DNA from: Lachancea dasiensis | Taxonomy: Eukaryota; Ascomycota; Saccharomycetes; Saccharomycetales; Saccharomycetaceae | Length of the DNA: 64,000 nucleotides | Direction: 5' to 3' | Assembly: GCA_900074725.1 (NCBI GenBank) | Contig: LT598455.1 | Span: 373,802-437,801, forward strand | Part shown: positions 28,946 through 38,609 of the stretch, piece by piece | Layout of the letters: every line of letters starts with the position of its first letter | How positions within the stretch are numbered: position 1 is the stretch's first letter | Notes under the pieces: generated by a model | What the model was told of the DNA's origin: nothing | Databases searched by the model: none | What the model saw: the letters and a program-made list of their open reading frames with translations, nothing else | Made by a program: the position numbers and the translations under genes

Positions 28946-31099
28946 TCATTGCAGGCTAGGGGAGCCGTAGTTGACACAGCACCAAGTTCTTTTCATCCAA
29001 TTGCTATGCAGAAGCTTATCGACGCTGGTTCTTTTCTCTGGATTCCATTGGAAAATTGCGTACAGACACAACTTTCTACAACGACCGACCTCAGGGGCCA
29101 CATGTCTCAGATCTTCAAATACCGAGTACTCTCGCTTATTGCGGATTTCCTCGATAAAAGCTGCATACACTGGATCTTTGTCTACTAATGGAATTTTCCA
29201 CAGATAATGGCCAAGCACCATAGTGCAGTATATTACACCACAACTCCAGCAGTCTACTAGCCGAGGGTCATACTCTTTTTGAGCAATGAACTCCTCAGGC
29301 GCCACATACGGTTCAGAGCCCACGGCCCCACTTTGGAAATGAACTTGCTTCTCCCACGCTGTTTGAAAGACACAACTGGTGCCAAAATCGCAAATCTTTA
29401 ACGTCCCGTCAGGACCAAAAAGAATGTTCTCAGGCTTCAGATCACAATGTGCGATACCGTGGTCATGCATATACTGGACACCGCGAAGCAACTGTTTCAT
29501 GAAGCAGTCCGCCTCTAGGGGGTGTAGTCCATTTTTGGAAGTGCGTGAAAGTAAGCTGTACAGATCCCCAGATGGACAAAATTCTAACACTTCCACAAAG
29601 CCGTCATTAGTTTGCATTAGATCAAGCATCTTCAAGATATTGGGATGTGACTCCTGCTTGTCATTTCCTCTTTGACTAAGAGCATGTCCTATAATGAATT
29701 CAGACGTTAATCGTGTGCCAAACTTTTCCTTGGGTTCGTCTCCTTTGGGCTTTAATTTTTTAACAGCATAATACATTTTGGAACCTTTGACGAACGTCTC
29801 ATCATGCGATCTCTCATCCGTGACATTTGAAGTTTCAATGCAACAAACTTTAACGACACCGTAAGCACCGTGGCCGATAACGCCGATCGGTTTCCCATAC
29901 TTTTGAAAGAGGGTATAGTTTTTTTTCGCCATGTCTTCATCCGATGTATATTCTTTAGCACCGCCGTCGTGAATCTTTTTGGAGATCTTGTTGATCATTT
30001 TGAGTTCCTCTGAACCAATTGCTGCTTTGGGATTTACTGGTTTCGGCATATTTTTCTCCTTCCCGTCGCTGTCGAGCTCACCATCGTCGTCTTTAAGTTC
30101 TTCATCCAGTATTCTGCTTAGTCTTTTGTGGAACTCGAAGCGCGTCCTAGGTAACAGAGAGAGAGCACTTTCAAGCTTTTCATCATCTTTGTGACCCTTG
30201 AAGAAACCTGATAGAGAAAACATAGACTTGCCCTTGCCATCCTCATCATCTTGGTTTTCACAAACAATCGGACTAACCTTGAGCGTGTGCTTATGTGAAC
30301 CATTTTCATGAAGGCGGAAAGTTTCGGTTTTGAGAACACAGCCAGAGTCGTTATCCTCAGGTTCTTCGCGCAATTGACTATTAGCACTATGTGTAGGGGA
30401 CCTCGCGCGGTAGCGAGATGTCAGTGACAACGAGCGAGACCTTGATGAAGCTCCCGACTGTGAGCCTTGTCTCTGTAAGCTCTTAGCACGACGTACAGTT
30501 TCGGGGTTTTTCGTAAGTTCATTATCAATTGAGGAGTCTTCGTACCCACCGCCATGATTCTGGCCATGGGCAACGGCACCGCCCACCTTGGGGTGGAAAT
30601 AGTCGACATCCTCGCCCTCATCCGACAATGAGTCCCCATGTCTTGGATTTTTGCTCAAATACGAAGACCTGGTTCTGAATTTCGGATCATCGTCACTAAT
30701 TACCGATTCTTGAGACGTGTGTCCACTTTCTCCCTGCTTGCGAAGTGACAGCTTGCTGAAATCATTCAAAACTGAGTGCTGTTTAGCACTTTTGGTCTCA
30801 CTACCCAAGTGTGGTTTGTGTGCGGTCACAGGTTGAGCCAATGTGTTTTCCACCAATCTAGATGGTGATCCTGCATTGGGATCTCGTCTTTTGCCTTCAA
30901 GCTCCAATTCTTTACTTTTGGCAAGCTTTTTGAGCTTGTCTCCGCTCTTTAAGCCTACTGAACCACTTTCAGCGGTTGTATGAGGAGGCCTGGGTGGTGA
31001 CGTTGACTTGAAAAGGCCCTTGATGGATTTCGAGATCGAACCCGACCGTTTCAGCTCATGTTTGGGAGCGGCTTCTTCGACCTCAGGCTTTCTAGGCAT
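28946..31099 (-). CDS. HAL5/KKQ8-type Ser/Thr kinase (ion-transport regulating family)
   Basis: 717 residues. Residues 1-400 are disordered and rich in Ser, Lys and Asp. The kinase domain (about 400-710) has GHGAYGVV (409-416), YYAVKKL (Lys near 447), HCDLKPEN (551-558), CDFGTS (570-575) and VAPEEF. It is the single pre-duplication gene equivalent to the HAL5 (YJL165C) and KKQ8 (YKL168C) pair. Length is nearer KKQ8 (724) than HAL5 (855). HAL5 stabilises nutrient and Trk1/Trk2 potassium transporters at the plasma membrane. Substrates here are unknown. The upstream gene is the LrgA-LrgB protein. The 315-bp gap holds a doubled GAAGTATCATT (31209-31230). Confidence 0.88.
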   Translation of the reverse strand: MPRKPEVEEAAPKHELKRSGSISKSIKGLFKSTSPPRPPHTTAESGSVGLKSGDKLKKLAKSKELELEGKRRDPNAGSPSRLVENTLAQPVTAHKPHLGSETKSAKQHSVLNDFSKLSLRKQGESGHTSQESVISDDDPKFRTRSSYLSKNPRHGDSLSDEGEDVDYFHPKVGGAVAHGQNHGGGYEDSSIDNELTKNPETVRRAKSLQRQGSQSGASSRSRSLSLTSRYRARSPTHSANSQLREEPEDNDSGCVLKTETFRLHENGSHKHTLKVSPIVCENQDDEDGKGKSMFSLSGFFKGHKDDEKLESALSLLPRTRFEFHKRLSRILDEELKDDDGELDSDGKEKNMPKPVNPKAAIGSEELKMINKISKKIHDGGAKEYTSDEDMAKKNYTLFQKYGKPIGVIGHGAYGVVKVCCIETSNVTDERSHDETFVKGSKMYYAVKKLKPKGDEPKEKFGTRLTSEFIIGHALSQRGNDKQESHPNILKMLDLMQTNDGFVEVLEFCPSGDLYSLLSRTSKNGLHPLEADCFMKQLLRGVQYMHDHGIAHCDLKPENILFGPDGTLKICDFGTSCVFQTAWEKQVHFQSGAVGSEPYVAPEEFIAQKEYDPRLVDCWSCGVIYCTMVLGHYLWKIPLVDKDPVYAAFIEEIRNKREYSVFEDLRHVAPEVGRCRKLCLYAIFQWNPEKRTSVDKLLHSNWMKRTWCCVNYGSPSLQ

Positions 31100-31414
31100 A
31101 ACAAAAAAGGCTCTAAAATGCTGATTCTGACCGTTCAGCGGCTAACAACGGCCAAACAAAAAGCACTTTAAGCCGTTTTATGCCAGCTCGATGATCTGTA
31201 ACGGGCTGAAGTATCATTGAAGTATCATTATATAAAATTCCCTAATTATTGCAAAACTCTCACTTTATATCATAGTGTACGCATGTGACGCTACACAGTT
31301 CAGAAGCAGTGACATGATCACCAGTAGAGCATTAAACCTCGAATGAGGATCGATAGTACTCTACTGTGCCCGCTTCGATCTCATTGTGTATTTTATTGTT
31401 ATATCTCTCAAAAT

Positions 31415-33265
31415 TCAAAAGTGGACAAGTCCTTGAACAAAGCCTTTGATTTTGCTGACGGCGCTCAAAATAACCATAAAGGCACCAAATAAGGAGAAAG
31501 ACAGCGTGCTGATAGCAGCAGCCCGTCTATCGACGCCCAGGAGATATGCAGTAGCAATGGCGCCACAATTGCACCCTAGAGTTAGCCCACGAGTAACGTA
31601 GTCGTCCTCAGGAACTCTTAATAAATCCAAGAGTGGGCCGCCGGTCAAAACGCCCATGATGCCACTGACAACCGTGGTGACTGCCATAATCGTCACCGAG
31701 CCTTCGAGATTTTGAATTGTTGGCGTTCCTAATGCCAGAGTAATGCTGCGGCCTATAAAGCCAATGGACATCTCGCTAGAGATTCCGATATGGTAGCATA
31801 TCAATGGGTAGAGTATCAACGACCCCGCGCACAGCAACAGGATAGGAGGTATCATGCTTAAAAAGTGGCGGCGAAGATCGTAGCGATGCGCATACATCGG
31901 TAAGGAGAGTCCGACGATTGAAACGTCCATGCACGTCGCGAAGACGTCGCCGGCGCCAGGCCAGGTATGGTTGGTGTATGCGGCGTTGTCAAAGAGTCGC
32001 AAATACGTTCGTCCACTCTTATAGCTCGTCAAATCATCCAGAAAGTACTTGATATGCCGGTGCTTGATCATCGCTGATATTAGGAGAAGCACCCATGTTA
32101 GGGCAACAGACGCGATCACAGGGTGTACAAGCTTCTTGAGCATTGGGTTTTTGATGAACGGGTTGTCCACAATGAACATGAAGGTGCAGACCGCTGTAAA
32201 GAACTGAAAGGGCATCACATACCAGCTAAAATAGTAGGTGAAGATGCTTGTGATAAATCCTATCCCATACAAAATGTGATGTAAATGGGCTCGCCACACG
32301 TTGATGGCATAAATTTTGTCCATTTCATCGCTAAAGTCCGCTGGGAGTTGGCACGTTAGAGCCCGTTGACAGATAGGAGAATTTTTCTCTCCTTCTGTGG
32401 CTGCGGTGGACACGCTCTTGTTGGAGTAGGTGGGCTCTGGAGTCCGAATATGTAGTCTTCTGACTGGGCCGGAAACATTGTCTGTCGCTCTTGTGTAGCT
32501 CGGATGTAATGAGTTCGAAGCAGTCATTTGAACGACGGTCGAGGGCCTAGAAGGCTCGTGGTGTGCCCCATTTGGCTCTGCGTGCGATGCTCGAGACTCG
32601 AGCCCCGTATTGCTGGCGATGTCGGATAACCCAGCATCCGGTTCTAGCTGATCACAATCATGGTCAACGCCACTACTGAACGGTGCTGCTGGACTCAATG
32701 GGTTGTCGCTGGGGGTTACATTGTGGGCAGTGGGGACGCGCGAAAAAGAGGATCCAACCTCCATTCCATTGCCGATTTCTTCCTGTCTGGCAAAAAGACT
32801 GGTAAACTTGCGACTCCCAACAAGTTTCTGACCTAAGATGGTAATGTATGCCAGTACCATGAACGTTAACACATATCCTATGACAAAAACAGCAGCTATC
32901 AGCAACGCCTCTTGCCAAGATATCCATTGACTTAGCGGTAGAACCACGAACGCCGGGGTGAAAAACAGATTCATCCACCGCAAGCTCCAGCTCAGTGGAA
33001 CATCAATGATCTTGACGTACAAGTCGGCGTATGGTCTACGCCAACAACTCAAACAACACATGAGGCCAAAATTGATGAGCATAACAGCGACACTCGAAGG
33101 GAAGGTGACCTTAATCACATTTCTGATCAGTCGGTCAACGCCATACAATAAACATAGAGTCAGTAAAACCCCGATTGGAACCAAAGCGTAAGTCTTGAAC
33201 AATTGCGACTTGTTAGATTTCACAAATTGAACAAGCAGTTTGCAGTGTCGGATCAGCATTCTCAT
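31415..33265 (-). CDS. LrgA-LrgB type membrane protein (PLGG1-like fusion)
   Basis: 616 residues in three parts. The N-terminal membrane region (about 20-170) has the LrgA pattern of four or so helices, including TFPSSVAVMLINFGLM and a PLSWSLRWMNLFFTPAFVV-type segment. A hydrophilic linker follows (about 175-320). The C-terminal membrane region (about 325-616) resembles LrgB: GFIGRSITLALGTPTIQNL, VSGIMGVLTGGPLLDLL and RGLTLGCNCGAIATAYLL. Bacterial LrgA and LrgB are usually separate. The fused form is known from plant plastid glycolate/glycerate translocator PLGG1. I recall no S. cerevisiae homologue. Substrate is unknown. A hairpin lies just upstream of the ATG. Confidence 0.78.
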   Translation of the reverse strand: MRMLIRHCKLLVQFVKSNKSQLFKTYALVPIGVLLTLCLLYGVDRLIRNVIKVTFPSSVAVMLINFGLMCCLSCWRRPYADLYVKIIDVPLSWSLRWMNLFFTPAFVVLPLSQWISWQEALLIAAVFVIGYVLTFMVLAYITILGQKLVGSRKFTSLFARQEEIGNGMEVGSSFSRVPTAHNVTPSDNPLSPAAPFSSGVDHDCDQLEPDAGLSDIASNTGLESRASHAEPNGAHHEPSRPSTVVQMTASNSLHPSYTRATDNVSGPVRRLHIRTPEPTYSNKSVSTAATEGEKNSPICQRALTCQLPADFSDEMDKIYAINVWRAHLHHILYGIGFITSIFTYYFSWYVMPFQFFTAVCTFMFIVDNPFIKNPMLKKLVHPVIASVALTWVLLLISAMIKHRHIKYFLDDLTSYKSGRTYLRLFDNAAYTNHTWPGAGDVFATCMDVSIVGLSLPMYAHRYDLRRHFLSMIPPILLLCAGSLILYPLICYHIGISSEMSIGFIGRSITLALGTPTIQNLEGSVTIMAVTTVVSGIMGVLTGGPLLDLLRVPEDDYVTRGLTLGCNCGAIATAYLLGVDRRAAAISTLSFSLFGAFMVILSAVSKIKGFVQGLVHF

Positions 33266-33273
33266 TTCGCTCT

Positions 33274-33298
33274 GATATTTGGTCTGAAGACCAATATC
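33274..33298 (-). promoter_or_regulatory. Inverted repeat directly upstream of the LrgA-LrgB start codon
   Basis: On the + strand GATATTTGGTCT is followed by AGACCAATATC, an inverted repeat with one extra T, beginning 9 bp upstream of the ATG. In RNA of the coding strand it folds as a roughly 10-bp stem with a four-base loop (TTCA) and one bulge. The rest of the 490-bp gap to MRP49 shows nothing recognised. Confidence 0.6.
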
Positions 33299-33755
33299 GA
33301 GGGCTCAGAACCGATGAGCGAATTAGATACTACGGGTGCGTTCTATTCAGTATTACCGGTTGATTGGTGAAACTTTTGAAATATGTGCCTCGCCAGTACG
33401 TTAAGATTGTGCCGCTAACAAATATCACTGTATCGTGAAGTTGATGACCGAGGTGCTCTCATTGAGTACGTAGGCTGATGAGTGTGTAACGCTATATATG
33501 GTAGTGGGAACGGGCATTTGCAAGCGGAGAGTTTAGCAGATCGTCGAGTCGTTCGCCTTAGGTACTTTTGATCTGTGGTGATGATTTGATGGCAATTTCG
33601 ACAATTTGAGCATCGCGCGATTGGCATATTGTGGAACGTGTGGCAACGGCCCACATAGTAGCTATATACAAGAGGGTTGCAGCTCGCGCTTCGAAATTGA
33701 GGTAACAGCACCAATCGTGACGTTAAAATCGTTAGGCTTAGCTATAAATTGAAAT

Positions 33756-34151
33756 TCATAGTCTCACAATGTCCGGCTCGGCCACGCGCGTGTGTTCAAT
33801 TTTAGCGAGTAGTTCCTTCATAATCTGTGAGCCTTGTTTGTTGCGCATGTCCAGCTGATCGACCGCAACTCCTTCTTGGCCGATGATCTCGAGAGTACAT
33901 GGCACGCTGGCATCGTTTTTGTTGTCGTTCCTCACTCTGGTAACTTGAAACTGCAGTTGGGGGTTGTAAAACTGCAAGGTAGGGAGGTACTCACGCCAGA
34001 ACTTGCGAGCACCCATGTGGCCATTGTGGTTTTGGTATTGGAAGGTCAGGTTGAGTCCCGAGTATTTTTGACCATTTAGAACAACTTGAGGCTCTAGAGT
34101 GGTCGAACTTATTTTATTGAAAAACTTCAGCTGTCTACTAACTCGAGACAT
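33756..34151 (-). CDS. MRP49: Mitochondrial ribosomal large-subunit protein Mrp49
   Basis: 131 residues, against 137 in S. cerevisiae. It is a basic small protein with YSGLNLTFQYQNHNGHMGA, then RKFWREYLPTLQFYNP, and a thioredoxin-fold-like core of the L51/S25 kind. It ends with VAEPDIVRL. It is a fungal mitoribosome component. The position between the HAL5/KKQ8-type kinase and TPK matches YKL167C. Confidence 0.87.
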   Translation of the reverse strand: MSRVSRQLKFFNKISSTTLEPQVVLNGQKYSGLNLTFQYQNHNGHMGARKFWREYLPTLQFYNPQLQFQVTRVRNDNKNDASVPCTLEIIGQEGVAVDQLDMRNKQGSQIMKELLAKIEHTRVAEPDIVRL

Positions 34152-34498
34152 AATGCTAGCAATCGCGAAGTCCTGATAACCTAGCCCTGTTTGCTTTTCA
34201 GAGCAGGAATTTCGTTGTTATCTTATAGATGATGCTCGTCAAAATTTTTGAAAACTATTATTACATACATACTTTATAGCCTCTTTTGTCTGCTTCGAAT
34301 GCTCGTCTAAAACCAGACAAGACGCTATCAACAGCTCGAGCCCATCACTAGAGAACAAAACTCAGTACTTATTTAGATATGAGTGCAGACCGAAATTTCA
34401 TATGTAACTAGATCTGGACCTCTAGTATCAAACTTCGTAGTAATTAATAAAGTGTCAGTGCGTGATGAGGGAGAAGTTTATAGTTGTCTGTGGTAGGT
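34152..34498. other. Intergenic region TPK-MRP49
   Basis: These 347 bp hold the MRP49 promoter and the 3' flank of the PKA gene. The sequence is AT-rich and no element was recognised. Confidence 0.5.
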
Positions 34499-35632
34499 TC
34501 AAAACTCGGCAAACAAGTCCTTGTGAGGGTCTTCTGCGTCAGTTCCATAAAATATTTCCTCCTCTGGGTATCTATCGTATTGGGAAGTGTCGCCCTGGCC
34601 CGATTGAATGGGAGGTTCGTATGGAGTCTCAATGTTCCTGCACAGCAGTTTCTCCCATACCACCTCGCTGAACCAGGCGTGGTTCTTGACATCGTCGGTG
34701 CCATTCTGCAGATTCCCTAGTCGCTTACTCAGATCGCGAGTGATCAACTGGGTCAGTAGGTCTTGGACGTCTGCGTGAAAAAAAGGTGGGAATTGCAATT
34801 GAGCGTTTAGAATATTTTCGTAAGTCTTCATAGTGTTAGAGTCGTAAAAGGGTGTGTAGCCAGCCAGCATTTCGAAGATCAGTATGCCAAAACTCCACCA
34901 GTCAACGGACTTGTTGTAAGGCTTTGTGCTCACCACCTCTGGGGCAATGTAGTCTGGCGTTCCGCAAAGGGTGTATGTCACGTCGGGTACGTGTTTGGCG
35001 AAACCAAAATCTGTGATCTTGACATGACCATTTTTATCCAGAAGCACATTTTCGGGCTTCAGGTCCCGGTATATTATGTCCTGGGAATGCATATATTCGA
35101 GAGCCAAACACACTTCGGCGGCGTAGAACTTGGCAACGGGGTTTGGAAACCTTTGAGATTTGCGCAGGAGGGAGAAAAGCTCACCACCTTCGATGTAGTC
35201 CATGATCATGAACACTTGTTCGGAGTCTTGGAAAGTTCCCCACATGCGAATAATGAACGGGTGTGTGACAACGGCCAACATGCGCCTTTCGTCGTTGGTG
35301 TGTTCCACTTGCTTGAGCTTAACAATGGTTTTCTTTTTCAACACTTTCATGGCGTAGAAGCGTCCATTGTGGTTGGAGCGCACCAAGTGGACCCGGCCAA
35401 AAGAACCGGTACCTAATGTTCGTAAAATGTGGAAGTCTTTGAGCGTGTACTTACCCGACGTTTGTCGAGATTGCAGAGGCTGTTGTGCGGGAGATTGCAT
35501 CTGTTGCTCCTGTTGCTCCTGTTGCTCCTGTGGCTCCTGTTGGTGTTGGGTCTGAAGCGATTCCTGTATCGAGTTTTGGGCGGAATCCGCCGGCAGCACA
35601 CCCATGGGCAATTCCTGTAGTGTTTCGGACAT
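34499..35632 (-). CDS. cAMP-dependent protein kinase catalytic subunit
   Basis: 377 residues, against about 397 in S. cerevisiae Tpk1 and Tpk3. The N-terminal 60 residues are Gln/Glu-rich with a QEQ repeat (about 33-46). The kinase core shows GTGSFG (74-79), YAMK (Lys96), RDLKPEN (189-195), DFG (208-210) and TLCGTPDY with the activating threonine near 221. It ends FAEF, the hydrophobic AGC tail. It is the pre-duplication counterpart of TPK1 (YJL164C) and TPK3 (YKL166C), so no single symbol is given. It drives the Ras/cAMP growth response when released from Bcy1. Confidence 0.93.
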   Translation of the reverse strand: MSETLQELPMGVLPADSAQNSIQESLQTQHQQEPQEQQEQQEQQMQSPAQQPLQSRQTSGKYTLKDFHILRTLGTGSFGRVHLVRSNHNGRFYAMKVLKKKTIVKLKQVEHTNDERRMLAVVTHPFIIRMWGTFQDSEQVFMIMDYIEGGELFSLLRKSQRFPNPVAKFYAAEVCLALEYMHSQDIIYRDLKPENVLLDKNGHVKITDFGFAKHVPDVTYTLCGTPDYIAPEVVSTKPYNKSVDWWSFGILIFEMLAGYTPFYDSNTMKTYENILNAQLQFPPFFHADVQDLLTQLITRDLSKRLGNLQNGTDDVKNHAWFSEVVWEKLLCRNIETPYEPPIQSGQGDTSQYDRYPEEEIFYGTDAEDPHKDLFAEF

Positions 35633-36378
35633 ATTTTAAGACTTCGTCGCAACCAGAATATCCTATGCGAAACGAACGGAGCAGAGGAAGGCGATAGCAA
35701 GAGGTGTAGGGCACCTCAAAAAGAGGGGAAAATAAGGGGGGAAAGAGATGGTGAGTCTATTTGTGACACTTCGTAGCACAATAATGACAGCTGGTTGGCG
35801 CCGTCTCGATTCCCGAAACTAGTCTTCGGCGCTATTGCAGATCGTGGAAAACGTTTGCTAAAATGCCCAAGAGCGCACTATTTCCAAACAGTTCTCGAAG
35901 GGAAAAACGATATCCTCTGGTAGATTCAAGTATCTGAACAGTGCAAGCCTTCAAATTGTAGCAATATGAGTGGTATCCAACTTGGGATCCTAGCAATGCT
36001 CTGTCTTGTCGAACTTCATTCAAGTAATTTTTAAGCAGAGCAAAAAACACACCCGTTAGAAGTGAGTATCAGATGACAGCGCGTAGGCGTCAGCGACGGT
36101 CAAGACTTCAGCTACCATGAAGATTAAGACCGGCCACATAACAACTGTCTGCAAAAGTGAGCCTAGATAAATAGATAGATATGCATCGCAAATAATATTA
36201 AAAATACCATACTCCTTGTTTCCTTTCTTCTATTTGTCCAGTATCTAGGAGGAGGTAGTTAAGACTTCAGCTACCAGGACGATTAAGACCGGCAACAGAA
36301 TAACCGTCTGCAAAAGGGAGCCTGCATCGCGAATAATATTAGAAATACCATACTCCTTGTTTCCTTTATTCTACTTGT
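35633..36378. other. Intergenic region TPK-MFS gene
   Basis: These 746 bp hold the TPK promoter and the 3' flank of the MFS gene. The notable content is the direct duplication at 36102-36398. No further element was recognised. Confidence 0.6.
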
Positions 36379-36398
36379 CTAGTTTCTAGAAGGAGGTA
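36102..36398. repeat. Direct duplication of the MFS gene 3' end
   Basis: Copy A (36102-36257) and copy B (36261-36398) are diverged direct repeats, adjacent to each other. Copy B contains the last 20 bases of the MFS gene including its stop codon. Copy A carries a matching CDS tail fragment beyond the real stop. Copy A has an extra 18 bases of GATA-like sequence near 36170. Confidence 0.85.
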
Positions 36399-38124
36399 CC
36401 CTCAGCGACTTAGACGTAGAGGCTCTTCTCTCAACAGGCTGAGAAGAGGATACATCAGATCTATCAGAGGATCCCTTGATAGATACTTGAGATGGCCTGC
36501 GTAGTAGTTCGGAGTCTGTCACGATCTTGATAGTAAATGAAATTGCCAGCGCGATTAGGGCCGAGCAGAGTGGAACTAAGAGGAACGCTCTGGGCTGCTT
36601 ATTCACGGTGTGGCCATAGATTTGCAAAATGAGCACCGGAAACACTAGCATGGCTAAGCTTCTTATTAGAGCCATGGCTCCAAAAACTTCGCCAACGGAG
36701 CTTTGGGAGCAGTATTTGGCAACGGTGGACTGTACGGTGGGTGAAAATAGTGCGCTTAGATTTTGCATCATGGCGTAGATGATCATCGAGTAGCCCTTAG
36801 AATCACCTCGGACAGCGGCCAGGAAGGATAAAACCACCGCACCCATTGCCACACGGAGGGAAATCATGTCAACGGCATCGATGGAGTTCTTGAGTGTTGG
36901 GTAGTATTTCTTCAGCCAAGATAGCGACAGGGGTGCGATCAGAAGTAGTACAAAGGCCCTACCCAGGCAAAGTAGCGTGATGAAATAGCCCAGGTCCACG
37001 GAATCCCAGTGGTAGCGGAAGGTTCCATACATGAGGATAGGGGCAGCTGCGGCCGTAGTGGAAGCGATAAACAGCACATCCATCGATACTAGTGCGACTA
37101 CGGTATAACGGCCCACAAATGAGCCATGAACAGAAGGAGGTAGCCACAATTTCTTTAGCGGTGACAACAGGTCCAAAAACTGCAACAAATGGTATTTACC
37201 GCGGTTGTTGAGGTAAGAAGAGGAGCCGTTTGAGGCAATGGAACTGATACTGCGCTTGCGATGTAGAAAGTGATTTTGGCTGTGTTTTAGTGCATCTCCG
37301 TGGCGCGACTCGGTCAAAACGAAGCTAACAAATATCAAGTAGACAATCGATCCGCCAAACGCTAGAAAGAATGGCACAAAGCTGTTGCCCTTGAATATTT
37401 TTACCAAGGAGGAGCCAATTAAGGGACCCAGCCCCATCGCTCCATAAAATGTGCTCATTAGCATACTGATTGCAAGGGTGCGATTGTGGGCCTCAGTGCA
37501 ATCTGCGGCATAGCTGTTCCCCGTGGCAACAATGACCAGTATCCCGCCATGTAATGATTCCAAACTGTTAGCGAAGATCATCAACGTCTTACTATATGGC
37601 GTCTGTGGTATAACCGTGCAAAATATGGCAGAACAAGTGAGAAGTCTCACCATGCCAATGTAAATGAGAATTGGTTTCCTGCCAAACCTGTCCGAGAGCT
37701 CGCCCAACTTCCCGGCCAGAAGTGTGCCAACAATACCGCAAATGATAGCTATCCCTGTTTGGATGTCTGAGAACTCTGCTTGTGCGCTTGACATATCACA
37801 GGCCCCATCAACACCTTTGGCCCTGCAAACCTTATTCAGGGACAGAACGATTGTTGGTGATAGTATGATACTGTGCGTTAGAGTAATAAGCCCTAATACA
37901 AAGCACAGAATACCAACACCAGGTTTCCGCCACCCCAGATGCGAGTTTTCAGCCCTGACTTGCCTCAGCCATCGAACTTCATCTGCTTCTTCAGCAGCAG
38001 CTTCTCCCAAGAGAGACTCTCCTAAACGTTCAACTACGGCTTCCACTCCCTCTAAATCTGGAGCTAGCAAAGCCGTAACCTCGTTGGGCTCTGAAATGGG
38101 TATATCGCTAGACGTTTCTGCCAT
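36379..38124 (-). CDS. Major facilitator superfamily transporter, YJL163C type
   Basis: 581 residues, against 555 for S. cerevisiae YJL163C. A hydrophilic N-terminus of about 70 is followed by 12 predicted membrane helices. The MFS signature GKLGELSDRFGRKPILI lies in the loop after helix 2. A cytosolic loop in the middle contains the basic stretch HRKRSISS. The C-terminal 40 residues are Ser- and Arg-rich. It resembles the SLC46/tetracycline-resistance branch. The substrate is unknown. The gene end is part of a local duplication (36102-36398). Confidence 0.85.
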   Translation of the reverse strand: MAETSSDIPISEPNEVTALLAPDLEGVEAVVERLGESLLGEAAAEEADEVRWLRQVRAENSHLGWRKPGVGILCFVLGLITLTHSIILSPTIVLSLNKVCRAKGVDGACDMSSAQAEFSDIQTGIAIICGIVGTLLAGKLGELSDRFGRKPILIYIGMVRLLTCSAIFCTVIPQTPYSKTLMIFANSLESLHGGILVIVATGNSYAADCTEAHNRTLAISMLMSTFYGAMGLGPLIGSSLVKIFKGNSFVPFFLAFGGSIVYLIFVSFVLTESRHGDALKHSQNHFLHRKRSISSIASNGSSSYLNNRGKYHLLQFLDLLSPLKKLWLPPSVHGSFVGRYTVVALVSMDVLFIASTTAAAAPILMYGTFRYHWDSVDLGYFITLLCLGRAFVLLLIAPLSLSWLKKYYPTLKNSIDAVDMISLRVAMGAVVLSFLAAVRGDSKGYSMIIYAMMQNLSALFSPTVQSTVAKYCSQSSVGEVFGAMALIRSLAMLVFPVLILQIYGHTVNKQPRAFLLVPLCSALIALAISFTIKIVTDSELLRRPSQVSIKGSSDRSDVSSSQPVERRASTSKSLRVPPSRN

Positions 38125-38609
38125 TGGGCTCCAGTATTAAATTAACAGGTTGCTAAATGTATCTATCCCTAGTGTGTAATTTCTATGATGATTAAGTACC
38201 GTCGCTACCCACAACAACTTATTGAAAAGGGTTGATATATATGATTAGAAAAGCAAGACCGGTGCCAGTCTAGCTCGATCGTTTCTGGAATATTTACCTA
38301 TTTTAATTTTGGGGTCCGCTTTGCGACCGTTGTTAGCCTTTCGTTCGGCAGGCCCAAATTTGCCGTTCCGTTCTCGATTTGCAGCCCTGGGACGGAAAAT
38401 ACAGGTGAGTCGAGTTCAGGTAACCGGACTGCTTTGATGAACCTGTTTAACTCCCTGGGACTTTAAAAACTTTTCAACTCTATGTGTTTAGGTAATTTAT
38501 GTTCAATGCGTCTCTATGAGTCCACGGAATGCCGCTTTTGAGCGCCAGCAGGGTATTTAAAACGCGGCCGAGCTCCACGAAAATGTACACGACCCCTAAT
38601 GATTCGTAA
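38125..38609. other. Intergenic region MFS gene-MCD4
   Basis: These 485 bp hold the promoter of the MFS gene and the MCD4 3' flank. A TATATAT run lies near 38237. No gene was seen. Confidence 0.5.
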
